A DNA stretch of 64,000 nucleotides from Polynucleobacter bastaniensis (GTDB taxonomy: Bacteria; Pseudomonadota; Gammaproteobacteria; Burkholderiales; Burkholderiaceae). The stretch covers positions 1 to 64,000 of the forward strand of contig NZ_JACVOU010000003.1 in the NCBI RefSeq assembly GCF_018882205.1. Reading direction: 5' to 3'. Positions 8,820 through 16,332 of this stretch are shown here, piece after piece (position 1 is the first letter of the stretch; each line of letters opens with the position of its first letter). Under the pieces are notes generated by a model, which made no database searches, had not been told where the DNA came from, and saw only the letters and a list, made by a program, of their open reading frames with translations. Made by a program: the position numbers and the translations under genes.

Positions 8820-8842
8820 AATCTTTTATTTACTGATTTCTG

Positions 8843-8868
8843 AAAAGCCACTCTTAAAGGTGGCTTTT
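8843..8868 (+). terminator. Rho-independent terminator after the lipoprotein gene
   Basis: Perfect 9-bp stem AAAAGCCAC / GTGGCTTTT with an 8-nt loop, followed by a T-rich stretch, 23 bp after the stop codon. Confidence 0.8.
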
Positions 8869-9002
8869 CTATTTAATAAATGCAAGTAGCTTGGACGATT
8901 CTCTTAACTGGGTTTTGCAGACTCCACACGGAATAAGATTCTTGAGGAAATGAAAAAAGTAATGCCGATGTCTAAATAAAAAATTAGTTTAAATTTTCTA
9001 CT

Positions 9003-9024
9003 ACCACTCTTTGGAGTGGTTTTT
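9003..9024 (+). terminator. Rho-independent terminator
   Basis: Stem ACCACTC / GAGTGGT with a 4-nt loop followed by TTTT. It lies between the lipoprotein and terC genes. Just upstream is a start-less open remnant of about 20 codons ending at 8979 (ending KILEEMKKVMPMSK), which looks like the tail of a decayed gene; the hairpin may have belonged to it. Confidence 0.65.
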
Positions 9025-9050
9025 CATTTGAGCAGGCATCCTCGATAATG

Positions 9051-9797
9051 TTATTTAGGTGATTTTTTGGTGCGCGACCGAATGTTAAGAATTTCCACAG
9101 CCAAAGAAAATGCCATTGCAAAATAAACGTAACCTTTTGGTATGTGAACATCCATACTTTCGGCAATTAAAACTAATCCAATGATGGTTAAAAAGGACAA
9201 CGCTAGCACTTTAATTGATGGATGATTATGAACAAATTCACTAATTGGTTTTGCAGCAAAAAGCATTACACCCATCGAAACTAAAACTGCGGCAATCATA
9301 ATCGAAATTTCATCTACTAAACCAACAGCAGTGATCACGCTGTCTAATGAGAAAACAATATCTAAGATACCGATTTGAACAACAGCACCCCAAAATACTT
9401 TGGCTTTAGCTTTGTCCACTTCTTTTTGCATATCTTTTTGCTCAATTGGAGCTTCTTCTTCAGCTTCAACTTCTAGATAGATTTCTTTGGATGCTTTCCA
9501 GAGCAAGAATAGGCCGCCACCAAACAGTATCAAATCACGACCGCTTATTTCTTGATTAAATGCATTAAAGAGGGGTTCTGTTAAACCCATTACCCATGAC
9601 AAGCTGAAAAGTAACAGGATGCGCGTTATTAAGGCGAACATCAAACCGAAGCGACGGACTTGATCACGCATTTCTGTTGGGAGGCGATTGGCTATGACGC
9701 TGATAAAAATAATATTGTCGATACCCAAGACGATCTCTAAAGCTGCTAACGTCAGAAAGGCAATAATAGTGTTTGGGTCAAGAATGAATTCAAACAT
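9051..9797 (-). CDS. TerC-family integral membrane protein
   Basis: A 248-residue protein with about seven transmembrane segments. The two signature repeats of the TerC/YgdQ family are visible: ALEIVLGIDNIIFI near residue 20 and GILDIVFSLDSVITAVG in the middle, each with the acidic residues thought to bind metal. A charged cytoplasmic loop (EAEEEAPIEQKDMQKEVDKAKAK) separates them. Relatives act in manganese export or insertion-coupled metalation and in tellurite resistance. I looked for the Mn-sensing yybP-ykoY element in the 200 bp upstream and did not find it. Confidence 0.85.
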   Translation of the reverse strand: MFEFILDPNTIIAFLTLAALEIVLGIDNIIFISVIANRLPTEMRDQVRRFGLMFALITRILLLFSLSWVMGLTEPLFNAFNQEISGRDLILFGGGLFLLWKASKEIYLEVEAEEEAPIEQKDMQKEVDKAKAKVFWGAVVQIGILDIVFSLDSVITAVGLVDEISIMIAAVLVSMGVMLFAAKPISEFVHNHPSIKVLALSFLTIIGLVLIAESMDVHIPKGYVYFAMAFSLAVEILNIRSRTKKSPK

Positions 9798-10017
9798 TTA
9801 GTGATATTAATTTAATTAAACATTAAGGAGGGATAGAAAGCGTATCTTTTAGTATAAATATGGTATCGATGTCGGCTTTCGGTCTATTTGAGCATCTGAG
9901 TGTTAAGTAGCGTGAGGGCCTGCTTTCTGGTCAGTATTGGCCTATCCAAGCTCTTATGCTGTAGTGTCGGTTTAACCGACAGTAAATAATTCAGGCCGCC
10001 CAAAGAATCCAAACTGC

Positions 10018-10080
10018 ACTGCATAGTTTATTACACAGTCCGGATTTATGCGTCTAAGTCATTAAAATAGAAATTTCCAG
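10018..10080 (+). repeat. Vestige of the repeat's upstream half (no tRNA part)
   Basis: Contains degenerate forms of the paired boxes (CTGCATAGTTTATTACACAGT) and of the spacer (GTCTAAGTCATTAAAATA), but what follows is unrelated to tRNA. It sits in the 314-bp gap 9798-10111. That gap also holds a 17-bp perfect palindrome at 9965-9981 (TGTCGGTTTAACCGACA), whose role I cannot assign. Confidence 0.55.
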
Positions 10081-10111
10081 TTGGTCATGTTATTAAAATT
10101 GATTATTTTTT

Positions 10112-10279
10112 TCAATCAAAATCACATTCGTCATCTGAAAATTGGTATTCCAGGTTAATTTCTTTACGTGCTTGATGTTGCCAATGTAGCCGATCTTTTA
10201 ATAGATCATATTTGACCGCATCTGCATACTCATTAAAGTAATCATCATCTTCATTTAGGTAGTAGTGTTTTTTCATCAT
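10112..10279 (-). CDS. Small acidic-tailed protein, family A (paralogue 1)
   Basis: A 55-residue ORF starting at a double ATG behind a GGGG ribosome binding site. The protein runs MMKKHYYLNEDDDYFNEYAD, then LLKDRLHWQHQARKEINLEY and a terminal acidic cluster. It aligns along its whole length with the 56-residue ORF at 21159-21329 (shared pattern LLK-D/E-RL-W-QH-RK-L-YQF-DD), which argues strongly that it is a real gene. About 240 bp upstream is also shared. A weaker relative is at 26833-27018. Function unknown. Confidence 0.7.
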   Translation of the reverse strand: MMKKHYYLNEDDDYFNEYADAVKYDLLKDRLHWQHQARKEINLEYQFSDDECDFD

Positions 10280-10652
10280 GACCCCAGTGCTATGTCAGGT
10301 TTTTGACCTAAAAACTGAAGAGCAATTTAATGACTAACTTTGATAGATTGGTATTTTGCTCTGCAGATCCATTGCTTGCTGCGAATTCTGATGAGTTTGT
10401 GATGACATGTCTACCAATGACTTGAAAATTGATGATTAAAAACGACAATTTTGGGAGTAAATTTTTCTTAAAAATAAAATGATATAAAAATTTCTTCTAC
10501 ATCTAAACGAATAATATTTTTTGTCCGTAAATACTCCATAAATTTTTTTTAGCAGAGATGCTCGATTGCAAAAAAACTCTCACAAGGAAAGCTTTATGGA
10601 AGGGTTTTTCATCCTTGCGCCGGTTAAGTGAATTTAAGAGATACTCAGCGTG
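10280..10652. other. Gene-free stretch with conserved upstream region of paralogue 1
   Basis: No ORF is supported here. Segments are shared with 21330-21540, upstream of the paralogous small gene: AGGTTTTTGACCTA with ACTGA nearby, CATGTCTAYCA, and GATKRTTAAAAACGACAATT. AGGTTTTTGACCT contains the inverted repeat AGGT/ACCT and may be an operator. Conservation of non-coding sequence at both loci suggests a regulatory role or recent duplication. Confidence 0.45.
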
Positions 10653-11054
10653 CTAATAGAGCAATATAAAAATAAAGCCAATCAACAGTGTTATAAGTAT
10701 TCCAATGGCAACGATGCGAGTGAACTCACCTAACTTCATCCAGAGGGTGATTTGTTGGCCGGTGTGATATGCGATGTTTTCTTGCTCTCTTTGTTTGATT
10801 CGCTCATGATAGCCATTTAACCAAGCATCATCTGCTCCAGCTAAAAATACGAGGGCATCATCTGTCTGGTAGTTAACAGATTCTTTGTATTTTATTAAGG
10901 TTAGCTGTGGAAGACCTTGTAAGAGTAATAACTTATTTTCTTTTAGCCAGCCTTCGCATAATTTATTCGCAGCATCAGCCCTTTCACTGTGAGTTTGATT
11001 TTCTAACTCCAGTTGTGTCAGAAGCTTTTTACTTGATGCTTGGTTTTCTTTCAC
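10653..11054 (-). CDS. Hypothetical C-terminally membrane-anchored protein
   Basis: A 133-residue protein that I do not recognise. The N-terminal two thirds are polar and helical with many Gln/Glu/Lys residues (LLTQLELENQTHSERADAAN). The last 30 residues form one clear transmembrane helix (IVAIGILITLLIGFIFILLY) ending at the C-terminus, so the bulk would face the cytoplasm as in tail-anchored proteins. It stands alone, divergent from the PAS gene. Confidence 0.6.
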   Translation of the reverse strand: MKENQASSKKLLTQLELENQTHSERADAANKLCEGWLKENKLLLLQGLPQLTLIKYKESVNYQTDDALVFLAGADDAWLNGYHERIKQREQENIAYHTGQQITLWMKLGEFTRIVAIGILITLLIGFIFILLY

Positions 11055-11186
11055 AGTAAACCCTTAAGACTAAGTGTCTTAGCTAGACTAATGATCTTTT
11101 AAGCATTGGGTACATATTTAAGACCCTACTTACTGAAGTGTCACTATCTAAATGTTGTTTTAAACGACATTACTCACAAATAAACT

Positions 11187-11609
11187 ATGTTACTGTTAGA
11201 CATGCTGAGCAATCTTAAAAATACCTTCAGTAGTGATTTATGCCAATCTATTCTTGAAACCATACTTTTGCAGGGTTACGATTCTATTCTTATCACCGAT
11301 GCATCAAGTAACCCCAAAATTACCTACGCTAACTCAGCGTTCACGCAACTGACCGGCTATAGCTCAGATGAAATTCTCGGGAAATCGCCTAAGATTCTCC
11401 AGGGCTCAAGTACCTCCCAAAAGGTTATTCAACGCTTACGGCAATGTCTCATTGATGTCACGGTCTTTGAAGGTGAGACCGTAAATTATAAAAAAGATGG
11501 TACGATTTTTATGATGAACTGGCGCATGATTCCAATTATTGACAATGGAGAATTAAAAGCCTGGTTAGCAATCCAACGCGAAAAAGTTGTCACATGGTTA
11601 CCAGATTAA
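11187..11609 (+). CDS. Stand-alone PAS-domain protein
   Basis: A 140-residue single PAS domain: ILITDASSNPKITYANSAF, TGYSSDEILGKSPKILQG, then the beta strands VNYKKDGTIFMMNWRMIPI. The GKSPKILQG segment aligns with the LOV motif GxNCRFLQ, but the photoreactive Cys is absent, so flavin-adduct chemistry is not expected. There is no fused output domain, so it would signal through a partner protein. ATG at 11187 and ATG at 11205 are both possible starts. It is the last gene before repeat copy 3. Confidence 0.78.
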   Translation: MLLLDMLSNLKNTFSSDLCQSILETILLQGYDSILITDASSNPKITYANSAFTQLTGYSSDEILGKSPKILQGSSTSQKVIQRLRQCLIDVTVFEGETVNYKKDGTIFMMNWRMIPIIDNGELKAWLAIQREKVVTWLPD

Positions 11610-11630
11610 TAGACTACATTATCTTTTCTA

Positions 11631-11720
11631 AGCTGTGAGCCATTGAAATATATACACATTCCAGCAGCCATGAATTCTTCTAAGGCCAACTCGCACGTTC
11701 GAATCGTGCTGAGCAGGCCA
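11631..11720 (+). repeat. tRNA-Arg(UCU) 3'-end repeat, copy 3
   Basis: The spacer (GAGCCATTGAAATATATACA) and the tRNA part (11677-11720) are clear. The T-arm GCACG/TTCGAAT/CGTGC and final GGCCA are intact, but the variable region differs from copies 1-2 and is one base short. The upstream paired boxes are lost. It lies 22 bp after the PAS gene. Confidence 0.85.
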
Positions 11721-11800
11721 AATACTCTTTTTATTAATCCTGTAATAAATATTTAATAAACCACCACTACTATTGTTTTTTATCTTTTTAAGAGATTTAG

Positions 11801-12241
11801 ATGGCGACATACAGCATCTATCATGCGGGTATATCCTTCAATACCTATCAAAAGTTCACCCTAGCACAAGAAATTACCAAGATTCATGCAAATGTCACAG
11901 GAGCTGAGGCTTACTTTGCTCAAGTGATCTTTAAAGAGCTGGACCTTCATGACTGTTTTATCGGAGGCGTCTTACTCGATGAGCCCCATATTTTTTTGAG
12001 TGGCCAGATTAGAAACGGGCGAAGTGAGCAGATCAAAAAGCAGTTGTTAGTTGAGATTGAAATTGCGATTCAGAAAAACACCAAGCTTGCCAGTCATCAA
12101 ATATGGGCATATCTTGATGAACTAGCACCATCTCTGATGATTGAATACGGTCAAATTTTGCCATCGGTGGGTAGTGATAAAGCATGGTTTGCAACATTGC
12201 CAGATTCAATACAAAAAAAGTTAACCAAGCTGAACTCCTAA
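11801..12241 (+). CDS. cis-CaaD-like tautomerase-superfamily protein with Ala1 instead of Pro1
   Basis: A 146-residue protein matching the cis-3-chloroacrylic acid dehalogenase group of the tautomerase superfamily along its length (IWAYLDEL, MIEYGQILP, WFATL). Numbering from the residue after Met, five catalytic positions fall exactly where cis-CaaD has them: His28, Arg70, Arg73, Tyr103 and Glu114. The sixth, the N-terminal proline that acts as general base or acid, is alanine (ATG GCG ACA TAC). Fold and pocket seem kept while the hallmark residue is missing, so the reaction is probably altered. It is the first gene after repeat copy 3. Confidence 0.82.
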   Translation: MATYSIYHAGISFNTYQKFTLAQEITKIHANVTGAEAYFAQVIFKELDLHDCFIGGVLLDEPHIFLSGQIRNGRSEQIKKQLLVEIEIAIQKNTKLASHQIWAYLDELAPSLMIEYGQILPSVGSDKAWFATLPDSIQKKLTKLNS

Positions 12242-12324
12242 CTTACAAGGCAGGTCGGATAGCATGTAGTTTTTACTAAAGAAATTTTATATCTCACAAC
12301 TGGTCTCAAATAAGAAGAAACAAT

Positions 12325-12942
12325 TTGAATAGTCTATTAAGAAGATTTCATACCATCTATTTTGACAGTCTAGTTTTAAAGATTTTGTTCACTTTAATGG
12401 CGCTAATAGTAAGTCAGCATTCTCGAGCAGATCAGAGTTCTTCCCCATACGACTTAAAAGTCAGTATTGATAGAGTGGGTGCTGGGTTTTCTATTGAAGC
12501 AAGTTATATTGCCAGCGTCAGTCAGTGTGAGGCATATGTTTTTCTAACCGACTATGAGGATGTTAGGATGACGCCCGGCTTGATTGAGTCTAAAGTTAAA
12601 AAAAGAGAGGGCAATAAAGTCACCATAGAAAGATTGATTGAGGAGAGGGTGCTCCTTTTTCCCTTAAGGATGCATTCTGTTCTTGAGTACACAGAACAGC
12701 TAAATCAAGGTTTGAGCTTTGTTCAAACAAAGGGTGATAGTAAGACTTATTCAGGTAGTTGGCGTATTAAAACAGGCGATAAAGGGGTTCAAGTACGTTA
12801 TCAAGCATTTTTAGAGCCCAACTCTTCCGTACCTAAAGGGGTTATTGAGTATTTTATGAAAAATAATATGCAAAAAAGTTTTGAGAATATCGCTCAAGCA
12901 ATGGATAAGAATCGTGATGCCCTCAGTCTTGCCTGCAGATAA
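12325..12942 (+). CDS. Exported START/SRPBCC-like protein, paralogue 1
   Basis: A 205-residue protein read from a TTG start behind AAGAAGAAAC; no ATG gives a sensible N-terminus. A hydrophobic signal segment (LVLKILFTLMALIVSQHSRA) precedes a domain with the SRPBCC pattern: SQCEAYVFLTDYEDVRMTPGL, VTIERLIEERVLLFPLRMHS, then SGSWRI and a long C-terminal helix. Such domains bind lipids or other hydrophobic ligands. A clear paralogue is encoded at 18024-18611, and the two bracket phosphatidylserine decarboxylase, an aminotransferase and a glycosyltransferase, which suggests a periplasmic lipid-related job. It is convergent with the decarboxylase gene. Confidence 0.7.
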   Translation: MNSLLRRFHTIYFDSLVLKILFTLMALIVSQHSRADQSSSPYDLKVSIDRVGAGFSIEASYIASVSQCEAYVFLTDYEDVRMTPGLIESKVKKREGNKVTIERLIEERVLLFPLRMHSVLEYTEQLNQGLSFVQTKGDSKTYSGSWRIKTGDKGVQVRYQAFLEPNSSVPKGVIEYFMKNNMQKSFENIAQAMDKNRDALSLACR

Positions 12943-12953
12943 TATTAACGGTA

Positions 12954-13850
12954 TCAGTCAAGATCTCGAGTAAGCTTTCTAAATAGGGGTTCACCCATAC
13001 GAATAGCGTCTCCTAGTTTAAGATTCGCAAGTAATCGGTAGTTGCTTGGGGCAAAGACAATAATGGTTGAGCCATGTTGGAACCACCCCATTTCTTCGCC
13101 TCGATTAAATTGAACATCGCATTCAATAGTATTGGGACCTTGGTATTGAAGATGCAAAAGAAGATTAAGACAGTGGAGGCGAATGCTAGCAACTAGAATT
13201 GCTGCAACTGGAACCATAGTCAAAGTAGCTCCTATGCCCAACCCATTCTGATCGGTAAGTTCACATTCAAGAACTGCTCTCTCATTTTTGCAAAATAGTC
13301 GCTCAACTCTTTTTAGTGCAATAGGATTGACATTCCAGGTATCCCCAGAAATATAAGTCACTCTTTTCATGCGCATTGAGCTTGGTGAATGGAAGCGGTG
13401 ATACATGCTAGAAGTGAGCCTGAGAGTTACATAATCACAGCCTTCATATTTCGCAGCCAAAGAGGGGATGGGTATTAAATCTTTGATGGTGTATGGAAAC
13501 CCCTTGGCTTGAAAAACTTCCCCGTCCTTAACTTGGCCAAATGCACCCACTAATGCATCACAGGGGCTATTGAGGATATGAGGGTCTTGATGGATTGGTC
13601 TTGCATCGGGCTTTAGCTCGCGCGTAAAACAGGCATGCATACTTTTAAAGTGGGTGTTTTTTGCTTCCGTTAGATCCAAGGCGGAGAAGAATTGCCAAAT
13701 TTTGATAGAAATATAGGCAATTAAGGGATTTTCGATCTGACTAAACCACCCAATAAGGCGAGTCAGGGTATTTCTAGGAATGCGATTGGTCAGAAGAAAA
13801 TTCAGATCTTCCTGGGATAAGAGATTTTGTATGGTTTTCTTGATTGACAT
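12954..13850 (-). CDS. psd: Phosphatidylserine decarboxylase
   Basis: A 298-residue proenzyme that converts phosphatidylserine to phosphatidylethanolamine in the inner membrane. Landmarks are FTRELKPDARPI, NSPCDALVGAFG (the DG-type Asp region), YHRFHSPSS (the essential His region) and QHGSTIIVFAP near residue 257, where self-cleavage at the Ser of GST makes the pyruvoyl cofactor; the usual LGST is HGST here. The length fits the bacterial family. It may be an accessory copy, since it lies in the cassette region among lipid genes rather than beside pssA. Its start codon overlaps a Pho-box-like repeat. Confidence 0.88.
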   Translation of the reverse strand: MSIKKTIQNLLSQEDLNFLLTNRIPRNTLTRLIGWFSQIENPLIAYISIKIWQFFSALDLTEAKNTHFKSMHACFTRELKPDARPIHQDPHILNSPCDALVGAFGQVKDGEVFQAKGFPYTIKDLIPIPSLAAKYEGCDYVTLRLTSSMYHRFHSPSSMRMKRVTYISGDTWNVNPIALKRVERLFCKNERAVLECELTDQNGLGIGATLTMVPVAAILVASIRLHCLNLLLHLQYQGPNTIECDVQFNRGEEMGWFQHGSTIIVFAPSNYRLLANLKLGDAIRMGEPLFRKLTRDLD

Positions 13851-13861
13851 AATTTTGTCAA
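13844..13861 (+). promoter_or_regulatory. Pho-box-like direct repeat between psd and the aminotransferase gene
   Basis: TTGACAT-AATT-TTGTCAA: two 7-mers 11 bp apart, each with two mismatches to CTGTCAT. The site is also a palindrome (TTGACA/TGTCAA), so it could serve either direction. It lies about 42 bp before the aminotransferase ATG and overlaps the psd start. Confidence 0.4.
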
Positions 13862-13903
13862 ATAAATGAAGTAAAAGTGTAATGAATATTAATGGGAGTA
13901 TTA

Positions 13904-15556
13904 ATGGAAAATCAACTTGCGCTAAGTATATTCGGTGCTGGCCTCGGTCTTTGGATTATTAAGAAGGTTTATACAAGACTGCAACTTTCTATGGCAAAAC
14001 ATCCTTCGTTGGCTGGGCACTCAAGAATGGCCAAGCGAGTGGCTCGTTTGATTCCGCATTACTCATTTAATCAGAACATCTTTTTTAAGGTTGATGGAGC
14101 TCCTCAGGAAATCGCGCTGCTAAGAGAGGCGGGCTTTATGCGTCTATCAAAAGCTTACAAAGAGCGTTTTACAAAATCCGTTGAGCTGACTAACCAGGCT
14201 GCTGAAGTGATATCAGATTTGCAATTTACAGGAAGATATCGCGTTCCCTTTCAATTTAGCGATTTCGTTAGCAAGCATCTAAAGTCCGGTAGTTTCATGC
14301 AATCGTCCTCTGGCGTTTTAATGACAGATTTAGACGGAAATATTTTTTATGATCTGACTGGTTCCTATGGCGTCAACGTTCTTGGATACGATTTTTATAA
14401 GAAGGCGATTGAAGAGGGGGTAAAGCGAGTTTCTGACCTAGGCCCTGTTTTAGGGTTTTATCATCCTATCGTTGCAGATAACGTCAAGCGCTTAAAAGAA
14501 GTTTCTGGGCATGATGAGATCTCTTTTCATATGTCAGGCACAGAAGCGGTGATGCAGGCAGTTCGTTTAGCCAGATACCATACCAAAAAGAGTCATGTTG
14601 TCAGGTTTTGTGGAGCCTATCATGGCTGGTGGGAGGATGTTCAACCAGGTATAGGTAACCCACTTCCCCCGCGTGAAACCTATACGCTCAAAGAGGTTGA
14701 TCAGGATACCTTGCGCGTTCTTCGTAATAAAAAGAATATTGCTTGTGTGCTAGTAAACCCACTGCAGGCCTTACACCCCAATAAGGGCGCTCCAGGCGAT
14801 TCATCCCTTTTGGATAGTTCACGCAAAGCATTTTTTGATCGTGAGGCCTATACAAAGTGGCTTAAAGAACTTAGGCAGGTATGCAGCGATAAGGGAATTG
14901 TCTTAATTTTTGATGAGGTTTTTATAGGCTTTCGTTTGGCACCAGGTGGCGCGCAAGAGTATTTTGGGGTTAAAGCTGATATGGTGACCTATGGGAAGAC
15001 TCTAGGCGGTGGTTTACCAATCGGTGTCGTTTGTGGCAAAAAAGAGCTGATGATGCGATTTAAAGCGGATAAGCCAGCTGATATCTGTTTTGCCAGAGGC
15101 ACTTTTAATTCTCATCCTTACGTAATGGGTGCTATGCAAGTTTTCTTGGAGAGTTTAGATACTGATCCGGTTAAAAAGATGTATTCTGACTTGGATGTCG
15201 TTTGGGATCGTCGCGCAAACGATCTGAACGAAAGTCTCTTATCACTCAACTTGCCTGTCAAGGTAGTGAATATGTCCAGTATTTGGACTATTTGCTATAC
15301 GGAGCCATCCCGTTACAACTGGATGTTCCAGTATTACCTTAAGGAGCAGGGTTTGGCGCTCAGTTGGATTGGGACTGGAAGATTTATTTTTAGTCTGAAT
15401 TACAGTGATTCAGATATGAATGCCGTTAAAGAAAAATTCATTCGCGCCGCTCAAGCCATGAAGCAGGATGGTTGGTGGTGGAATGAGGGCGGCTTGACGA
15501 ACAAGATCATCAAGAGACAAATTCTCAGAGAAATGATTTTTGGTAGAAAGTCCTAA
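13904..15556 (+). CDS. Membrane-anchored class III aminotransferase (GSA-aminomutase-like)
   Basis: A PLP enzyme of aminotransferase class III. SGTEAVMQAVRLARYHT, AYHGWWEDV, IFDEVFIGFR and VTYGKTLGGGLPIG (Schiff-base Lys about residue 365) are all present. It is about 120 residues longer at the N-terminus than glutamate-1-semialdehyde aminomutase. The extension begins with a hydrophobic helix (LALSIFGAGLGLWIIKKVY) and a region unlike HemL, so the enzyme is probably tethered to the inner membrane. The start at 13904 is chosen because GGGAG precedes it by a few bases; 13892 is also in frame. Position beside psd suggests an aminolipid substrate, which is inference. Confidence 0.78.
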   Translation: MENQLALSIFGAGLGLWIIKKVYTRLQLSMAKHPSLAGHSRMAKRVARLIPHYSFNQNIFFKVDGAPQEIALLREAGFMRLSKAYKERFTKSVELTNQAAEVISDLQFTGRYRVPFQFSDFVSKHLKSGSFMQSSSGVLMTDLDGNIFYDLTGSYGVNVLGYDFYKKAIEEGVKRVSDLGPVLGFYHPIVADNVKRLKEVSGHDEISFHMSGTEAVMQAVRLARYHTKKSHVVRFCGAYHGWWEDVQPGIGNPLPPRETYTLKEVDQDTLRVLRNKKNIACVLVNPLQALHPNKGAPGDSSLLDSSRKAFFDREAYTKWLKELRQVCSDKGIVLIFDEVFIGFRLAPGGAQEYFGVKADMVTYGKTLGGGLPIGVVCGKKELMMRFKADKPADICFARGTFNSHPYVMGAMQVFLESLDTDPVKKMYSDLDVVWDRRANDLNESLLSLNLPVKVVNMSSIWTICYTEPSRYNWMFQYYLKEQGLALSWIGTGRFIFSLNYSDSDMNAVKEKFIRAAQAMKQDGWWWNEGGLTNKIIKRQILREMIFGRKS

Positions 15557-15577
15557 ATCATTTCTCTGGCCAACACT

Positions 15578-16225
15578 TTACTGAGGAAGCGGCTCTTCCT
15601 CGTAATTACCATGATCCATTGGATCAATTAATTGGCCTTTAAGTAAATATAGTGGGGAAGTTGCATAAATCTTGGCATCATGAAACGGATCTGTCATGAT
15701 TTTTGTCATCCAGGCAAATGCAGCTTCCACATTATGAATAAAGAATAAGTGGAATGTGCGGAATAATACCCCGCCAACGCCAAGCCAAAGCCATAGCAAT
15801 CCTGTTTGCCTTATGAATCCGTCGGTATTTGTGAAAGTATTGAGGGCAACAAATTTTTGCAACCATACTGGGTTAGCCCAGACTAGCAGAGGGATCGCAG
15901 CCCATATCGAAAGAAGCACTACCTTTCTGTTGAGGTTGTAGCCCACCTTAATTTGTTCTTTATATTCATGTGTGGCTTTATTTACTTCGTCGTAACCTTT
16001 TGGCTCGAAGAAAAAATGACCACTTTGTCGTGTTGTCATAGCAACAAGCCATGCAAGCAGTGATGCTGCAATAGGGTCTATAAAAAGTAAAACATATGCA
16101 GTCAAAAAGCTGACAGCACTAACTAAGTGTAATGACTGGTTAATGCGGCTATGATGATAGTAGCGATGATCATCCCACCGTTGCTTTTTTAAGGTTTCTA
16201 GAAAATGAATCAATTTAGTTTCCAA
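15578..16225 (-). CDS. Mpo1-like (DUF962-like) membrane protein
   Basis: A 215-residue protein with about four transmembrane segments and many His residues. YHHSRINQSLHLVSAVSFL and SGHFFFEPKGY resemble the HxxxNxxxH and GHxxxE signatures of the Mpo1/DUF962 family, whose yeast member is an iron dioxygenase in fatty-acid alpha-oxidation. The C-terminal NVEAAFAWMTKIMTDPFHDAKIY is conserved-looking but unknown to me. Oriented toward the aminotransferase gene and divergent from the glycosyltransferase gene, it shares a promoter region with Pho-box-like sites on both strands. The family call is tentative. Confidence 0.5.
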   Translation of the reverse strand: METKLIHFLETLKKQRWDDHRYYHHSRINQSLHLVSAVSFLTAYVLLFIDPIAASLLAWLVAMTTRQSGHFFFEPKGYDEVNKATHEYKEQIKVGYNLNRKVVLLSIWAAIPLLVWANPVWLQKFVALNTFTNTDGFIRQTGLLWLWLGVGGVLFRTFHLFFIHNVEAAFAWMTKIMTDPFHDAKIYATSPLYLLKGQLIDPMDHGNYEEEPLPQ

Positions 16226-16284
16226 TACTTGTTGTGAACATCATGACAAAATAGTGACGCCTATGTAATATTTACAGTTTAAAT

Positions 16285-16302
16285 ATGACAATAAGAAGAC
16301 AG
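16285..16302 (-). promoter_or_regulatory. Pho-box-like site facing the Mpo1-like gene
   Basis: On the minus strand the sequence reads CTGTCTT-CTTA-TTGTCAT, two 7-mers 11 bp apart with few mismatches to CTGTCAT, about 60 bp before the gene's ATG. Confidence 0.4.
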
Positions 16303-16314
16303 TCAATACTGAGA

Positions 16315-16332
16315 CTGTCACAAAACTGTTAT
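16315..16332 (+). promoter_or_regulatory. Pho box before or overlapping the glycosyltransferase start
   Basis: CTGTCAC-AAAA-CTGTTAT matches the two-repeat Pho-box consensus (7-mers 11 bp apart, A-rich spacer) at 12 of 14 repeat positions. Ten bases downstream is AATACT (16343-16348), placed where the -10 of a PhoB-activated promoter belongs. The box overlaps the first ATG (16331) of the downstream ORF. Confidence 0.6.

Noticed and set aside
9798..10010. Possible manganese riboswitch (yybP-ykoY) upstream of the TerC gene
   Set aside because: I looked for the conserved GGGGAGUAG-type core and paired loops on the minus strand and found none.
11187..11609. LOV photoreceptor
   Set aside because: The GxNCRFLQ-like segment reads GKSPKILQG; without the Cys the blue-light adduct cannot form.
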